The notes: generated from the sequence alone by a model not told the origin. DNA of 64,000 nt from Desulfosporosinus sp. Sb-LF (GCF_004766055.1 NZ_SPQR01000001.1:62001-126000); one strand, 5' to 3'; positions 45,070-55,504 are shown, counted from the first letter of the stretch. Translations and numbers: made by a program.

Positions 45070-45704
45070 TGGATATGAATAAGATTTGGCAATGGACGAC
45101 GGAAGAATTTCTGACGGTATCTGCAAGTTCCTCCCCGACACCGGGAGGGGGAAGTGTTTCTGCTTATGTTGGAGCATTAGCTGCGTCAATGACTTGCATG
45201 GTTGCTAACCTCACAGTCGGAAAGGAAAAGTATAAAGAGGTCGAACCTCAAGTGAAGGAGATCTTGTCTGAGGCAGAAACGGTTTTAGGTATGTTGAAAA
45301 CTGGATTAAGTCAAGATATTGCCGAATTCTCCAATTTTATGGATGTTTTAAAACTACCAAAAAACACTGATGAGGAAAAAACCGTGCGTGCTGGAAAAAT
45401 GCAAGAGGTGTTAGTTTCAGCTACGGATACTCCACTGGGAATTTCCCAAAACTGTTTTAAGGTTTTGCAATTGGCGCAGAAGTTAGCTCCGATCGGTAAC
45501 AAAGGGGCGATTAGTGATGTTGGCGTTGCTGCTTATTTAGCGGAGAGCGCGCTGAAATCTGCGATGCTCAGCGTGGACATTAACCTACCTCAGATCAAAG
45601 ATGAAGGGTATCAGGAGCGGGTCAAGGCAGAACGAGTAAGACTATTTGAACAAGCGGCTGTTATTTGTGCTGAGACGGTTGCGGTTGTCCAAAGTCGAAT
45701 GTAA
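45069..45704 (+). CDS. fchA: Cyclodeaminase/cyclohydrolase family protein (FchA type)
   Basis: A 211-aa all-helical protein with S-S-S-P-T-P-G-G-G-S-V-S-A near 18-30, the family's folate-binding hallmark, and L-P-K-N-T near 97-101. It belongs to the FTCD_C family of formiminotetrahydrofolate cyclodeaminases and methenyl-THF cyclohydrolases. Next to folD it likely handles methenyl-THF in one-carbon metabolism. The ATG overlaps the folD stop. A serine cycle protein of the same fold cannot be ruled out. Confidence 0.85.
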   Translation: MDMNKIWQWTTEEFLTVSASSSPTPGGGSVSAYVGALAASMTCMVANLTVGKEKYKEVEPQVKEILSEAETVLGMLKTGLSQDIAEFSNFMDVLKLPKNTDEEKTVRAGKMQEVLVSATDTPLGISQNCFKVLQLAQKLAPIGNKGAISDVGVAAYLAESALKSAMLSVDINLPQIKDEGYQERVKAERVRLFEQAAVICAETVAVVQSRM

Positions 45705-45770
45705 GAATGCGAGGTTCGGAGTGGATGCGTGAGGTTCGAAGCTTGCCTTAGAAACTGTAACTTAAGAGAT

Positions 45771-45817
45771 AAAAAGCAAGAGGTTAGGGAATAATTCCTT
45801 ACCTCTTGCTTTTTTTG
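45771..45817 (+). terminator. Strong terminator after fchA
   Basis: AAAAAGCAAGAGGT...GGGAAT pairs with ATTCCTT...ACCTCTTGCTTTTTTT, a stem of about 20 bp ending in a seven-T run. Confidence 0.85.
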
Positions 45818-46000
45818 CCGGAAGGTCAATCTTTTTGGGCGTATAAATCAAATGAAAGCTACGAACGAAAAGGTATTGAGTATCAAGTATCAAATGTTGA
45901 ATTTGTCTGAATGGCGTGGGCTTTTGAACCCACTCTAGCTTTCTAAGGCTTGGTACTAGAAGTTTTCTATTATGTTATAATAGGCTCTGAGGTGAAGCTT

Positions 46001-47203
46001 GTGCCGAAGATTTGGATGGTATCCGAGCTTGTAGGGCAAATTGGTCAAGTCCTGCAGGAGCGGATAGACTTACAAAATTGCTGGATCAGTGGTGAACTTT
46101 CGAACTTTAAGAACCATCGTGCTTCCGGACACTGGTATTTTACTCTGAAAGACGAGTCGTCCAGTCTTAAAGGGGTAATGTTTAAGAGTCGGTCGGAACG
46201 CGTTCGTTTTGTCCCTACAGATGGATTAAAGGTTGTAATTCGGGGAAATATCCGTATGTACGAGCGAGAGGGAACGATTCAATTCTATGCTGAAGAAATG
46301 GAACCGAGTGGATTGGGCCAACTTTATTTGGCATATGAGCAACTTAAAAAGAAACTTGCTGGAGAAGGGTTATTTGATCCGATACGCAAGAAAGAGATTC
46401 CACGCTTTCCACTGCGAATCGGGATTGTAACTAGTCCGACTGGAGCTGCGATTCGGGATATTCTTAACATTATGGGGCGTCGGCATCCAAGAATGTCCTG
46501 GCTCTTGGCGCCAGCGGCAGTCCAGGGAGAAGCGGCACCAAGAGAAGTTGCACAGGCGATCGCTCGCCTTAACCGTTATGGAGCTGTCGACGTGATCATT
46601 GTAGGGCGTGGAGGGGGATCTTTGGAAGAGTTATGGGCTTTTAATACTGAAGTAGTCGCCCGTGCTATTGCAGCATCCGCTATTCCGATTATATCAGCCG
46701 TGGGGCATGAAACAGATGTCACTATTTCAGACTATGTTGCGGATCTGCGTGCGCCAACACCTTCAGCGGCGGCTGAATTGGCTGTACCAATCCTACAGGA
46801 TTTACAGTATCAAGTGACCCAACTAAGCATTCGGCTCCAGGGTGCTATGGGAATGCTCATCGAGCGTAACCGTCAGAACCTTGAGCGGCTCGCCAACAAG
46901 GGCCCACTCAGAGATCCTTATTGGCGAATCGATCAAAATCGTCAACGCATAGATACTCTACAAATGCGCCTGCAAGAGGGTATGACTAGATTTGTAATCG
47001 ATAAAAATGGTATACTTGAATTATTGGCTGCTAGGCTGCATTTGCTGAGCCCTTTGGCTATTTTGGGGCGAGGATACTCGTTAGCCTACGATGAGGGGGG
47101 AAATCTTCTTCTGTCCGCTCAAAAGGTGGAGCTCCAGGAAAAAATCCGGATTCGTTTAGGAGAAGGAAGTTTACGCTGCCAAGTGTTAGAAAAGGGGATT
47201 TGA
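46001..47203 (+). CDS. xseA: Exodeoxyribonuclease VII large subunit
   Basis: A 400-aa protein with an N-terminal OB-fold (G-E-L-S-N-F-K near 26-32, H-W-Y-F-T-L-K-D near 40-47) and the catalytic domain with G-I-V-T-S-P-T-G-A-A-x-R-D-I near 136-149 and D-x-x-I-V-G-R-G-G-G-S near 192-202. It forms the nuclease with XseB. GTG 46001 with GAGGTGA just upstream is preferred to an in-frame start at 45950. Standard length. Confidence 0.93.
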   Translation: MPKIWMVSELVGQIGQVLQERIDLQNCWISGELSNFKNHRASGHWYFTLKDESSSLKGVMFKSRSERVRFVPTDGLKVVIRGNIRMYEREGTIQFYAEEMEPSGLGQLYLAYEQLKKKLAGEGLFDPIRKKEIPRFPLRIGIVTSPTGAAIRDILNIMGRRHPRMSWLLAPAAVQGEAAPREVAQAIARLNRYGAVDVIIVGRGGGSLEELWAFNTEVVARAIAASAIPIISAVGHETDVTISDYVADLRAPTPSAAAELAVPILQDLQYQVTQLSIRLQGAMGMLIERNRQNLERLANKGPLRDPYWRIDQNRQRIDTLQMRLQEGMTRFVIDKNGILELLAARLHLLSPLAILGRGYSLAYDEGGNLLLSAQKVELQEKIRIRLGEGSLRCQVLEKGI

Positions 47204-47206
47204 TCT

Positions 47207-47485
47207 ATGATACTTGAAGAATCACCGACTACGATAGATAGGAATGAGGACCAAGAACCAAAATCTCTGGAAACAGGGCTTCAGAATTTGGAAACGATCG
47301 TCAAGACTCTTGAACAAAAGGACCTTCCGTTGGAAAAAGCATTAAGCTTATTCAAGGAGGGGGTAGGTCTTGTACAATACTGTTCTAACGTGTTAGATCA
47401 AGCTGAAAAACAGATGGAGATTCTTCTTGAAGGCCCAGACGGACAGTTGCAGATCGAACTTGCAAGTTTTGAAGTGGAAGGGTGA
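47207..47485 (+). CDS. xseB: Exodeoxyribonuclease VII small subunit
   Basis: A 92-aa helical protein with L-E-T-I-V-K-T-L-E near 31-39 and P-L-E-K-A-L-S-L-F-K-E-G near 46-57, the hallmarks of XseB. It starts three bases after the xseA stop and has a slightly long N-terminus. It is followed by ispA. Confidence 0.93.
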   Translation: MILEESPTTIDRNEDQEPKSLETGLQNLETIVKTLEQKDLPLEKALSLFKEGVGLVQYCSNVLDQAEKQMEILLEGPDGQLQIELASFEVEG

Positions 47486-47494
47486 ACGTATAAC

Positions 47495-48361
47495 GTGTTT
47501 AAGGAGACCTTTCAACGCTATCTAACCATGATCGAAGAGACCCTTGCACAATTGCCGTGGGACCAGGACATCTTAAATCAGAGCATGTCTTATTCCCTGA
47601 TTGGGGGAGGAAAGCGTATTCGACCTGTTTTGGCACTGGCCTCGGCAGAAGCAGTAGGCGGAAATCCAAAAGCAATTTTGCCGGCGGCTGTGGCAATTGA
47701 ACTCATTCATACCTACTCATTAATCCATGATGATTTACCGGCTATGGATAACGACGACTATCGAAGGGGAAGATTATCTAATCATAAAGTTTTTGGGGAA
47801 GCCCATGCAATTTTAGCGGGAGATGCGTTATTAACTTATGCCTTTGAACTATTGGCTGATTCTGAACTCGGTCAGCCTGACCGGCAGCTTCTTATTATTC
47901 GTGAGGTTGCAGTGGCCGCCGGAAAAGCGGGCATGGTTGGAGGTCAAGTTGCCGATCTGGCAGGAGAAGGAAAGATTCTAAAGCTAAGTGAAATTGAAGA
48001 AATTCATAAGGCTAAAACGGGGGCATTACTAACGGTTTCTGCTCGGCTTGGTGGTATCCTAGCGGGCGGTACTAAGCAGCAAGTCGGAGCATTGACAGAT
48101 TATGCCCAAGCGTTAGGATTAGCTTTTCAAATAAAGGATGACATTTTGGATGTTGTTGGAGACAGTGAAACCCTCGGGAAACCTGCTGGGAGCGACCTCC
48201 GTCAAGGTAAGGCGACCTACGTTTCTTTACTCGGGCTGGAAGGCGCAAAACGTCAGTTGCAAGCCCAAATTTCAAAAGCACTATCTTCTTTGAAGTCGTT
48301 TGATAAAGGCGCAATCTTTCTAAATGAGCTAGCATACTACATTGAACAACGCCAGCATTGA
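47495..48361 (+). CDS. ispA: Polyprenyl (farnesyl) diphosphate synthase
   Basis: A 288-aa all-alpha prenyltransferase with G-G-K-R-I-R-P near 35-41, the first Asp-rich motif D-D-L-P-A-M-D near 83-89, and the second motif D-D-I-L-D near 222-226. It condenses isopentenyl and dimethylallyl diphosphate into a C15 chain. GTG 47495. Its neighbour dxs makes the precursor via the MEP route. Confidence 0.95.
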   Translation: MFKETFQRYLTMIEETLAQLPWDQDILNQSMSYSLIGGGKRIRPVLALASAEAVGGNPKAILPAAVAIELIHTYSLIHDDLPAMDNDDYRRGRLSNHKVFGEAHAILAGDALLTYAFELLADSELGQPDRQLLIIREVAVAAGKAGMVGGQVADLAGEGKILKLSEIEEIHKAKTGALLTVSARLGGILAGGTKQQVGALTDYAQALGLAFQIKDDILDVVGDSETLGKPAGSDLRQGKATYVSLLGLEGAKRQLQAQISKALSSLKSFDKGAIFLNELAYYIEQRQH

Positions 48362-48372
48362 AAGAGGTCGTT

Positions 48373-48816
48373 ATGATGCCGATTATCCCGGGAATCTTTT
48401 ATAATGCAATTCTTGTGTCAGCTGTGACCGCTTGGTTGATAGCCCAACTGTTAAAGGTCGTCGTTAATCTAGTCTTGTTAAGAAAACTAGATTTTCAGCT
48501 TCTTTTCAGTGCAGGTGGGTTTCCAAGTTCTCACTCTTCAACAGTAAGTGCTTTGGCTTTAGGTATCGGGAAATACTATGGCTGGGATTCTCCCATATTC
48601 GCTGTATCTGCCGTTTATGGTATGGTTGTGATGTATGATGCGGCTGGCGTGCGACGTGCTGCGGGAAAACAGGCAGAGGTCCTAAATCAGTTAGTTGAAC
48701 GTTTATATCAGGGACCTGACCTCGCCCAAGAGCGGCTAAAGGAACTGATTGGTCACACTCCGTTTGAAGTCTTTGGGGGTGTGATCGTGGGAATTATTGT
48801 GGGTTTGCTGATCTAA
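48373..48816 (+). CDS. Divergent PAP2 family membrane protein (DUF212)
   Basis: A 147-aa membrane protein with G-G-F-P-S-S-H-S-S-T near 47-56, the hydrolase-like motif of DUF212, then Y-D-A-A-G-V-R-R near 92-99. DUF212 resembles acid phosphatase/VanZ-like PAP2 enzymes, but its substrate is not known. AAAGAGG lies upstream of ATG 48373; a TTG at 48358 is an alternative. It sits between ispA and dxs, where such genes are often found. Confidence 0.88.
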   Translation: MMPIIPGIFYNAILVSAVTAWLIAQLLKVVVNLVLLRKLDFQLLFSAGGFPSSHSSTVSALALGIGKYYGWDSPIFAVSAVYGMVVMYDAAGVRRAAGKQAEVLNQLVERLYQGPDLAQERLKELIGHTPFEVFGGVIVGIIVGLLI

Positions 48817-48837
48817 AGGATCTAGTTGGGGAGGGTA

Positions 48838-49461
48838 ATGATTCTATTGGCAGTGCGCAAACGTAAAAGCTGGAAGCACCTAGTAATCGTCTTTATCGGG
48901 AGTTTTGTCATTGCAGCCATAGTTGGGATAGGTTCTGAACTCTTAATGCGCCATACGTCATCATTATGGTTGGCAGCATTGTTTCTCTTAGCGGTGATAG
49001 GAGTTCATGTTATTTTTGACGTTATTGGGATTGCGGCTACCGCAGCGAATGAGGCACCTCATCATGCAAAGGCAGCGAACCGAATTAAGGGTGCACGTCA
49101 AGCTGTATATCTTGTGCGACATGCAGACTTGGTGGCGAATATGGCGAACGATGTCGTAGGAGATATTACGGGCACATTAAGTGGAATGTTGGCCGCTGCC
49201 ATTGTTATAGATATTATCCGTTTATACCCGACGTTGGGTGCGAAAGAAATTTGGCTAACGACTCTAATCTTGGCCTTGGTGGCGTCCATAACCGTAACAG
49301 GCAAAGCTGTGGGAAAATCTCTGGCAATACAGGAGGCCAATGAAGTTATTGCCTGGGTCGGAATTGTCCTTGCTACTGTCGAGCAGATTGCGGGTTGGAA
49401 TCTTACTGGACCAAAAAAGCGAGGGGGCAAGAAGAATGGGACTACTCGAAAAAATTCATGA
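48838..49461 (+). CDS. Uncharacterised membrane protein between DUF212 and dxs
   Basis: A 207-aa protein with four membrane spans (about 13-35, 43-65, 115-135, 140-160) and a hydrophilic loop containing [11 protein letters not shown]. It ends in a Lys/Arg-rich tail. The pattern recalls the membrane (DUF21) half of CorB/CorC transporters, without CBS domains, but this resemblance is weak. GGGAGGG before ATG 48838 sets the start. Its 3' end overlaps dxs by 26 bp. Confidence 0.65.
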   Translation: MILLAVRKRKSWKHLVIVFIGSFVIAAIVGIGSELLMRHTSSLWLAALFLLAVIGVHVIFDVIGIAATAANEAPHHAKAANRIKGARQAVYLVRHADLVANMANDVVGDITGTLSGMLAAAIVIDIIRLYPTLGAKEIWLTTLILALVASITVTGKAVGKSLAIQEANEVIAWVGIVLATVEQIAGWNLTGPKKRGGKKNGTTRKNS

Positions 49462-51322
49462 ACCAAAGGACTTGCGCTCGTTAGACTTGCCCAAACTAAA
49501 GATATTGGCGCAAGAGATACGGCAAGAAATGATTGACGTGGTCTCCAAAAATGGGGGGCATTTAGCGCCGAACCTTGGAGTTGTCGAGCTTACCTTGGCG
49601 TTACACCGGACATTTGACAGTCCTCAAGATAAAATTATCTGGGATGTTGGTCATCAGACTTATGTACATAAGCTTTTAACCGGTCGAGTGGAGAGCTTTA
49701 ACACTATTCGTCAATATCATGGACTGTCTGGCTTTCCTAAACGGGCGGAGAGCGAGCACGATTGCTTCGAAACAGGTCATTCTAGTACCTCCATATCCGC
49801 TGCCGTTGGCTTTGCCAAAGCACGGGATGTGCTTCGAGAGAGCCACCATGTTGTGGCGGTGATCGGGGATGGAGCAATGACGGGTGGCATGGCTTTTGAA
49901 GCTTTAAATCATGCTGGACATACTGAAACTAATATGATTGTGGTTCTGAATGATAATGAAATGTCTATTTCTCCTAATGTTGGGGCAATGTCTTCGTATC
50001 TAAATCGATTAAGGACAGACCCACTCTATGATAAGCGAAAAGAAGATATTGAAGACCTGTTAAAACGCATTCCGGGCATTGGATCAAGAGTTGCTAAGGT
50101 GGTGGCAAAAGCCAAGGATAGTTTGAAATATCTGCTGGTTCCAGGACTGATCTTTGAGGAATTGGGATTCACGTATTTAGGACCGATTGATGGACACGAT
50201 CAAGCCTTAATGGAGCAGGTTCTAGACCAAGCTAAAAATAAAAAAGGACCAGTGCTTGTACATGTTGTGACACGCAAAGGAAAAGGGTATAAACCTGCTG
50301 AAGAAAATCCGGATATTTTCCATGGGGTTGGCCCGTTTGATACGGAAACTGGCAAGATCATAAAGAAATCGGCCCCACCCACTTACACGGCTGTCTTTGG
50401 TGAAACCCTCTGTGCTCTCGCCGAGGAAAATTCTAAAATCGTTGCGATCACTGCAGCAATGCCTGGTGGGACAGGCCTTAATCTGTTTGCACGTCAATTT
50501 CCAGAACGCTTTTTTGATGTCGGAATTGCGGAGCAACATGCTGTAACCTTTGCAGCTGGGTTGGCGTTTGGAGGGCTTAAACCCGTAATCGCAATTTATT
50601 CTACCTTTTATCAGCGGGCCTATGACCAAGTGCTACACGATGTTTGTTTGCAAAATGCTAATGTGGTAATTGCAATTGACCGTGCTGGAGTCGTCGGAGA
50701 TGACGGACCAACACATCATGGTGTATTTGATGTTTCAATCTTTCGGATCATTCCTAACCTGGTCTTCATGGCCCCAAAGGATGAAAATGAATTACGCCAT
50801 ATGCTCTACACAGCGTTACAATATAGCGGGCCTGTGGCGTTGCGTTATCCGAGATCGGTCGGGACGGGCGTGAAGCAGGATGAAACTCTTAAGGAAATTC
50901 CAATTGGTAAAGCTGAAGTCCTACGTGATGGCAAAGATGTGACCATAATTGGGGTCGGGCCGATGGCGAATATATGTCTTATTGCAGCTCAGGAGTTACG
51001 CCACCTTGGAGTGGAGGCTGCGGTCATTAATTTGCGTTATATTAATCCACTTGACCGTGAACTCCTCTTACATTATGCGCGCTTAACCAAACATTTTATT
51101 ACGGTAGAAGACCATGTTCTACAGGGGGGGATGGGAAGCGCCATCTTGGAACTTCTGGATGAAGAGGAAGTAGAAGGGGTGGCCTTCGAACGTCTGGGGT
51201 ATTCTGGATTTGTGGATCAAGGATCGATTCCTCAACTTCATAAGGTCCATGGATTATCGGTGAAAGGGATAGTGCGAGCAGCGGAACGCTTACAATTAAT
51301 TCGTCACGTTGCACAATCCTAA
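49436..51322 (+). CDS. dxs: 1-Deoxy-D-xylulose-5-phosphate synthase
   Basis: A 628-aa thiamine-diphosphate enzyme. It has W-D-V-G-H-Q-T-Y near 70-77, the TPP site [10 protein letters not shown] near 149-158, and the transketolase motif [15 protein letters not shown] near 415-429. It condenses pyruvate and glyceraldehyde 3-phosphate, the first MEP step. ATG 49436 overlaps the upstream gene and has GGGGG just before it. Length typical. Confidence 0.96.
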   Translation: MGLLEKIHEPKDLRSLDLPKLKILAQEIRQEMIDVVSKNGGHLAPNLGVVELTLALHRTFDSPQDKIIWDVGHQTYVHKLLTGRVESFNTIRQYHGLSGFPKRAESEHDCFETGHSSTSISAAVGFAKARDVLRESHHVVAVIGDGAMTGGMAFEALNHAGHTETNMIVVLNDNEMSISPNVGAMSSYLNRLRTDPLYDKRKEDIEDLLKRIPGIGSRVAKVVAKAKDSLKYLLVPGLIFEELGFTYLGPIDGHDQALMEQVLDQAKNKKGPVLVHVVTRKGKGYKPAEENPDIFHGVGPFDTETGKIIKKSAPPTYTAVFGETLCALAEENSKIVAITAAMPGGTGLNLFARQFPERFFDVGIAEQHAVTFAAGLAFGGLKPVIAIYSTFYQRAYDQVLHDVCLQNANVVIAIDRAGVVGDDGPTHHGVFDVSIFRIIPNLVFMAPKDENELRHMLYTALQYSGPVALRYPRSVGTGVKQDETLKEIPIGKAEVLRDGKDVTIIGVGPMANICLIAAQELRHLGVEAAVINLRYINPLDRELLLHYARLTKHFITVEDHVLQGGMGSAILELLDEEEVEGVAFERLGYSGFVDQGSIPQLHKVHGLSVKGIVRAAERLQLIRHVAQS

Positions 51323-51356
51323 GAAGAGCAGCTTATGGACAGAAGGAAGGAATACT

Positions 51357-52166
51357 GTGGCTAAGGGGAAAGAACGCATTGATGTATTAATGGTTAAAAA
51401 TGGGTTGGCAGCTAGTCGTGAGAAGGCGAAAGCATTGGTTATGGCGGGAATCGTTTTTGTAAGTTCACAGCGCGTGGACAAACCAGGTACGGAATTGCCG
51501 ATAGATTCTTTAATCGAACTTAAAGGTGAAACCCTGCCGTTTGTTTCGCGCGGAGGACTGAAACTAGCCAAAGCAGTGAAAGTCTTCCAAATCCCATTTA
51601 AGGATATGGTCGTAGCTGACATTGGAGCTTCGACAGGTGGTTTTACGGATTGTGCCTTGCAAAACGGCGCCAAACGAGTCTATGCTGTGGATGTAGGGTA
51701 TGGACAGCTAGATTGGAAACTTCGGACAGACCCTCGGGTCGTTTCGATGGAGCGGGTAAATGCTCGCTACCTTAATCAAGATTCCCTTCCTGAGAAGGTG
51801 GATTGGGTCGTTTCAGATGTGGCATTTATCTCCATAACAAAGATATTTTCAGCAATGCTAACGATTCTCAAAGACGACGGGCAAGTAATGTCTTTAATCA
51901 AGCCCCAATTTGAAGCCGGACGAGAGTATGTTGGAAAAAAAGGCGTTGTCAAAGATGCAAATATTCATAAACAGGTTCTGGAGACGGTCCTAAGTCAGGC
52001 GGAAAGTGTCGGCTTCAGCATCCTAGGTTTAGACTATTCACCGATTCGCGGCCCAGAGGGTAATATTGAGTACCTTGCCTGGATGGGATTGCAAACCGTT
52101 TCTGAAATGAATTGGAATTTAGAGCTGGAACGTGTGGTTCAAAGTGCTCAGAAAGAGACGGAGTGA
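51357..52166 (+). CDS. tlyA: TlyA family rRNA ribose methyltransferase
   Basis: A 269-aa protein with an S4 RNA-binding domain (about 4-65, R-I-D-V-L-M-V-K-N-G-L-A) and an FtsJ-like Rossmann methyltransferase with D-I-G-A-S-T-G-G-F-T-D near 86-96. TlyA-type enzymes 2'-O-methylate ribosomal RNA; B. subtilis YqxC is its counterpart at this place. GTG 51357 with AAGGAAGG upstream. Confidence 0.92.
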   Translation: MAKGKERIDVLMVKNGLAASREKAKALVMAGIVFVSSQRVDKPGTELPIDSLIELKGETLPFVSRGGLKLAKAVKVFQIPFKDMVVADIGASTGGFTDCALQNGAKRVYAVDVGYGQLDWKLRTDPRVVSMERVNARYLNQDSLPEKVDWVVSDVAFISITKIFSAMLTILKDDGQVMSLIKPQFEAGREYVGKKGVVKDANIHKQVLETVLSQAESVGFSILGLDYSPIRGPEGNIEYLAWMGLQTVSEMNWNLELERVVQSAQKETE

Positions 52167-52169
52167 CAA

Positions 52170-52988
52170 ATGGAAAGAGTCGTTGGTTTATGGCTCAATA
52201 AAAGTAAACCAGAAGCCCAGACGTTAGCTCTCCAAATTGAACCTTGGTTCAAAGCTCGTGGGTGGGACGTTTTAACCGAGTGGGAAGATATTGTTGAGCG
52301 CAGAGCACAGTTTCTTATTTCCTTAGGTGGCGATGGAACATTGCTTCAAGCAGCTCGAGAAGGTGCATCGTTTGGAATTCCTGTTTTAGGTGTTAACTTT
52401 GGTCGCTTAGGATTTTTATGCGAAATTGAACGGGAAGAAATTTTTAGCACCTTAGAAAAGATTTTGCGGCAAGAATTTAAGATTCAAGAACGTCTGATGT
52501 TGAATGCGATCATTAAGCGGGTCGGTAAGGACGATCTTTCTCAGATGGTCTTAAATGATATCGTGTTTTCCAGAGAGAGTAACGACGGGGTTATAACACT
52601 TCAAGTGAATCTGTCTGGGGAACCCTCGGTAAGTTATCCAGCCGATGGCTTGATTATCTCGACCCCGACTGGTTCAACCGCGTATTCGCTTTCGGCATTT
52701 GGGCCGATTATTAGCCCGAATGTTCAAGCAATTTTACTAACGCCGTTGGCCGCGCACTCCCTGTCTGCGCGCCCTATGGTTGTCTCAGATCATGAAGAAA
52801 TTCAAATCCTTCTAGCTAATGGGGAGCAATGCCTAGTGACCTTTGATGGGCGACATAGTGTCAAAATCTGCGCGGGAGATACTGTCGTTATTAAGACGGC
52901 TTCCATAAAGGCTCAGCTAATTCGGGTTGGCAGCCGAAGTTTTCCACAAGTGGTTCGAGAAAAGTTGAGGGATCGTTGGCATGAATAA
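52170..52988 (+). CDS. nadK: NAD kinase
   Basis: A 272-aa kinase with the G-G-D-G-T motif near 52-56, N-x-G-R-L-G-F-L near 74-81, N-D-I-V near 128-131 and T-P-T-G-S-T-A-Y near 167-174. It phosphorylates NAD to NADP. It lies four bases after tlyA and before argR, as in many Firmicutes. Confidence 0.95.
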   Translation: MERVVGLWLNKSKPEAQTLALQIEPWFKARGWDVLTEWEDIVERRAQFLISLGGDGTLLQAAREGASFGIPVLGVNFGRLGFLCEIEREEIFSTLEKILRQEFKIQERLMLNAIIKRVGKDDLSQMVLNDIVFSRESNDGVITLQVNLSGEPSVSYPADGLIISTPTGSTAYSLSAFGPIISPNVQAILLTPLAAHSLSARPMVVSDHEEIQILLANGEQCLVTFDGRHSVKICAGDTVVIKTASIKAQLIRVGSRSFPQVVREKLRDRWHE

Positions 52989-53038
52989 AAGAGCATTCCT
53001 TGATAGAATGTGATTGAAAGAACATTGGAGGCTTGTGT

Positions 53039-53491
53039 ATGAAAGCCCGTCGCCAGATGAAGATACAAGAAATTATCACGAAGCAGACCATCCGTACTCA
53101 GGAAGAACTTGCCGATCGATTGCATATAGCGGGCTTTGATGTCACTCAGGCAACGGTCTCACGAGATATTAAGGAAATGGGACTCATTAAAGTCCCGAGT
53201 TCTGATGACGAATATCGGTATGCTGTACCGAGCGAGGTCCATCCGACAAACTTGCAGGATCGTCTTAAACGATTACTACGCGAAACTGTGGTTTCGATTA
53301 ATGACACAGAAAGTCTTGTCGTTATTCGAACGATCCCAGGAAACGCACATGCATTAGCGGCAGTCATGGATAATAGTCATTGGGAAGAGGTGATAGGCAC
53401 AATAGCTGGAGATGACACGATTCTGCTGATTATTAAGCCGAAAGAGGCAGTTCCTACGGTCTTAGAACGGATTACCACCTTGCTTGGATAG
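53039..53491 (+). CDS. argR: Arginine repressor/regulator ArgR
   Basis: A 150-aa protein with a winged-helix N-terminus (T-Q-E-E-L and V-T-Q-A-T-V-S-R-D-I-K near 37-47) and a C-terminal hexamer and arginine-binding domain (G-D-D-T near 123-126). It senses arginine and controls its synthesis and breakdown. GGAGG lies about 9 bases upstream of ATG 53039. In many Firmicutes it precedes recN. Confidence 0.95.
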   Translation: MKARRQMKIQEIITKQTIRTQEELADRLHIAGFDVTQATVSRDIKEMGLIKVPSSDDEYRYAVPSEVHPTNLQDRLKRLLRETVVSINDTESLVVIRTIPGNAHALAAVMDNSHWEEVIGTIAGDDTILLIIKPKEAVPTVLERITTLLG

Positions 53492-53503
53492 GAGGTTGAA
53501 ATT

Positions 53504-55174
53504 ATGCTTGCGGAGATGCACGTGGAGAATTTCGGGTTGATGGAAGCAGTTCGTTTGAATTTTGGCCGTGGGTTGACGGTGTTTACAGGAGAAACCGGAG
53601 CCGGAAAATCAATGCTGATCGATGCTTTAGGGGTTCTATTAGGTGGACGAGCTAGCGTAGATCTGATCCGGCACGGGGAGGTTCGGGCCAGGATTGAAGG
53701 GGTTTTTGAAAACCTTGTACCAGAGTACTTATTAAGGCTTGAAGAGGCTGGTTACCCCGTCGAAGAGGGTCAATTGTTCCTCTCTCGCGAAATGAATTCC
53801 TCAGGAAAAAACATTTGCCGTGTTCAAGGTCGTACGATTCCGTTAACCCTATATCGCTCACTTTGCGTAGGGCTGGTGGATATTCACGGGCAAATAGAAC
53901 ATCTGTCTCTCTTTCGCTCTGAGACTCACAGAGACCTTCTGGATGCTTTGGGGGGGCTTCAGGACGATGTTGCCTTAGTGAATAAAGCCTCTAAAGCTTA
54001 TCATGCGATCCTTCGTAAAGAACGGGAGCTGTCCCTTTCAGAAGAGGAACGCCAAAAACGCGAGGAAATTCTGCGGTATCAAATCGAGGAAATCGATCAG
54101 GTTAATCCGCTTCCAGGTGAAGAAGAAGAACTTACTCAAGAGAAGAAACGCTTAAGTAATGCGGAACGAATTACTAGTTTGGTTTCTGATGCCTATGTTG
54201 CCCTTTATGAGGGGTCAGCGGGCAAACTAGCGGCGTTTGACCTTTTGGGTCAAACGCGTAAATCCCTTCAAGAGCTGGCGCGGTTAGATGAGGCATTTGA
54301 AGGTTTCGAGCAAATCGAGTCCATCTATTATGCAACCGAGGATTTGGCGGATCAAGTCAGGTCATACCGTGATAATTCTGAGTTTGAACCGGGAAGACTA
54401 GACCAGATCGAGGCTCGGCTTATACAGTTAAATAGACTCCGGAAATATGGTGCGATTCTCGAAGAAGTTTTGGAAAAACGTGCGACAATGTTTGAAGAGC
54501 TAGATCAGATCACCCATGTGCAGGAGCAATTTGAAACGATCAATAAAGAAAAGATGATGACACGTCAAACCTATGAAATGGTTGCGAAGTTGCTTAGTCA
54601 AAAACGTCTCGATTTCGCAGAACGAATCGAAAAAGGTCTTAACTTAGAACTTGCGGATTTAGGCTTGGATAGAAGTCGGTTTGAGGTTCGATTTACACCG
54701 AACGAAGAGCCAGCGGGTGGTGGTGCTGAGATGGTAGAGTTTTATTTCTCAGCCAATCTCGGAGAACCCCCTAAACCTCTGGCGAAAGTTGCATCTGGTG
54801 GAGAGATGTCTCGTTTAATGTTGGCATTAAAAAGTTTACTGGCCAAAGTGGAGTCAGTTGGAACGTTTGTCTTTGATGAAGTTGATAGTGGAGTCGGAGG
54901 TAGGACTATCCATAAGGTGGGTGAAAAGCTGGCGAAAATTGCCCAGAACAAACAGGTTTTTTGTATCACTCATGCTGCTCAAGTGGCCGCATTTGCAGAT
55001 GTTCATTATGGCATACTAAAAGAAGTAAACGGCGAAAGGACACGGACACGAGTAGATCCGTTGTCAGAGTCTGACCGTATTGAGGAGCTTGCCCGGATGC
55101 TGGGAGGCGGAGAAGATGAAATTGCGCGTAAACACGCCCATGAGCTATGGCAACGGTCTGGGCACAATAGATAG
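53504..55174 (+). CDS. recN: DNA repair protein RecN
   Basis: A 556-aa SMC-like ATPase with Walker A G-E-T-G-A-G-K-S near 28-35, long coiled-coil arms, the ABC-like S-G-G-E-M-S-R near 428-434, and F-D-E-V-D-S-G-V-G-G near 457-466. It acts early in double-strand-break repair. TAGGAGG precedes the ATG. It is followed by a terminator. Confidence 0.95.
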   Translation: MLAEMHVENFGLMEAVRLNFGRGLTVFTGETGAGKSMLIDALGVLLGGRASVDLIRHGEVRARIEGVFENLVPEYLLRLEEAGYPVEEGQLFLSREMNSSGKNICRVQGRTIPLTLYRSLCVGLVDIHGQIEHLSLFRSETHRDLLDALGGLQDDVALVNKASKAYHAILRKERELSLSEEERQKREEILRYQIEEIDQVNPLPGEEEELTQEKKRLSNAERITSLVSDAYVALYEGSAGKLAAFDLLGQTRKSLQELARLDEAFEGFEQIESIYYATEDLADQVRSYRDNSEFEPGRLDQIEARLIQLNRLRKYGAILEEVLEKRATMFEELDQITHVQEQFETINKEKMMTRQTYEMVAKLLSQKRLDFAERIEKGLNLELADLGLDRSRFEVRFTPNEEPAGGGAEMVEFYFSANLGEPPKPLAKVASGGEMSRLMLALKSLLAKVESVGTFVFDEVDSGVGGRTIHKVGEKLAKIAQNKQVFCITHAAQVAAFADVHYGILKEVNGERTRTRVDPLSESDRIEELARMLGGGEDEIARKHAHELWQRSGHNR

Positions 55175-55297
55175 ATTGGGTCATGTTTAATTTAAAACGA
55201 AAATACCTACCTTAAAACTTGGCAATTGTTATAATTTGTGAATTCGATAGTTTTCCATATTCGTTCAATTGGATTTTCTCCTGTCTGTGCTTGGCTT

Positions 55298-55330
55298 AGA
55301 CTGCAAAACATAAATATGCAGTCTTTTTCT
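55298..55330 (+). terminator. Terminator after recN
   Basis: AGACTGCA (55298-55305) pairs with TGCAGTCT (55317-55324) and five T follow. The remainder of the 55175-55504 gap is AT-rich; no convincing sigma-G promoter for spoIVB was found by eye. Confidence 0.75.
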
Positions 55331-55504
55331 TTTGCCTAATATGACAATGTTTTAGAAAATATGGTACGGTTTTTACAGGATGAAACACAAAGGATTTGGT
55401 TAATTTAAGATCAGAATTCACTTAAACTTATAATGAATAACGCTTTAAAAAAAGAGGAAAAAGGAAGAAAAAATGGGGAGAACAGAGTGGAGGATGATAA
55501 GAGA

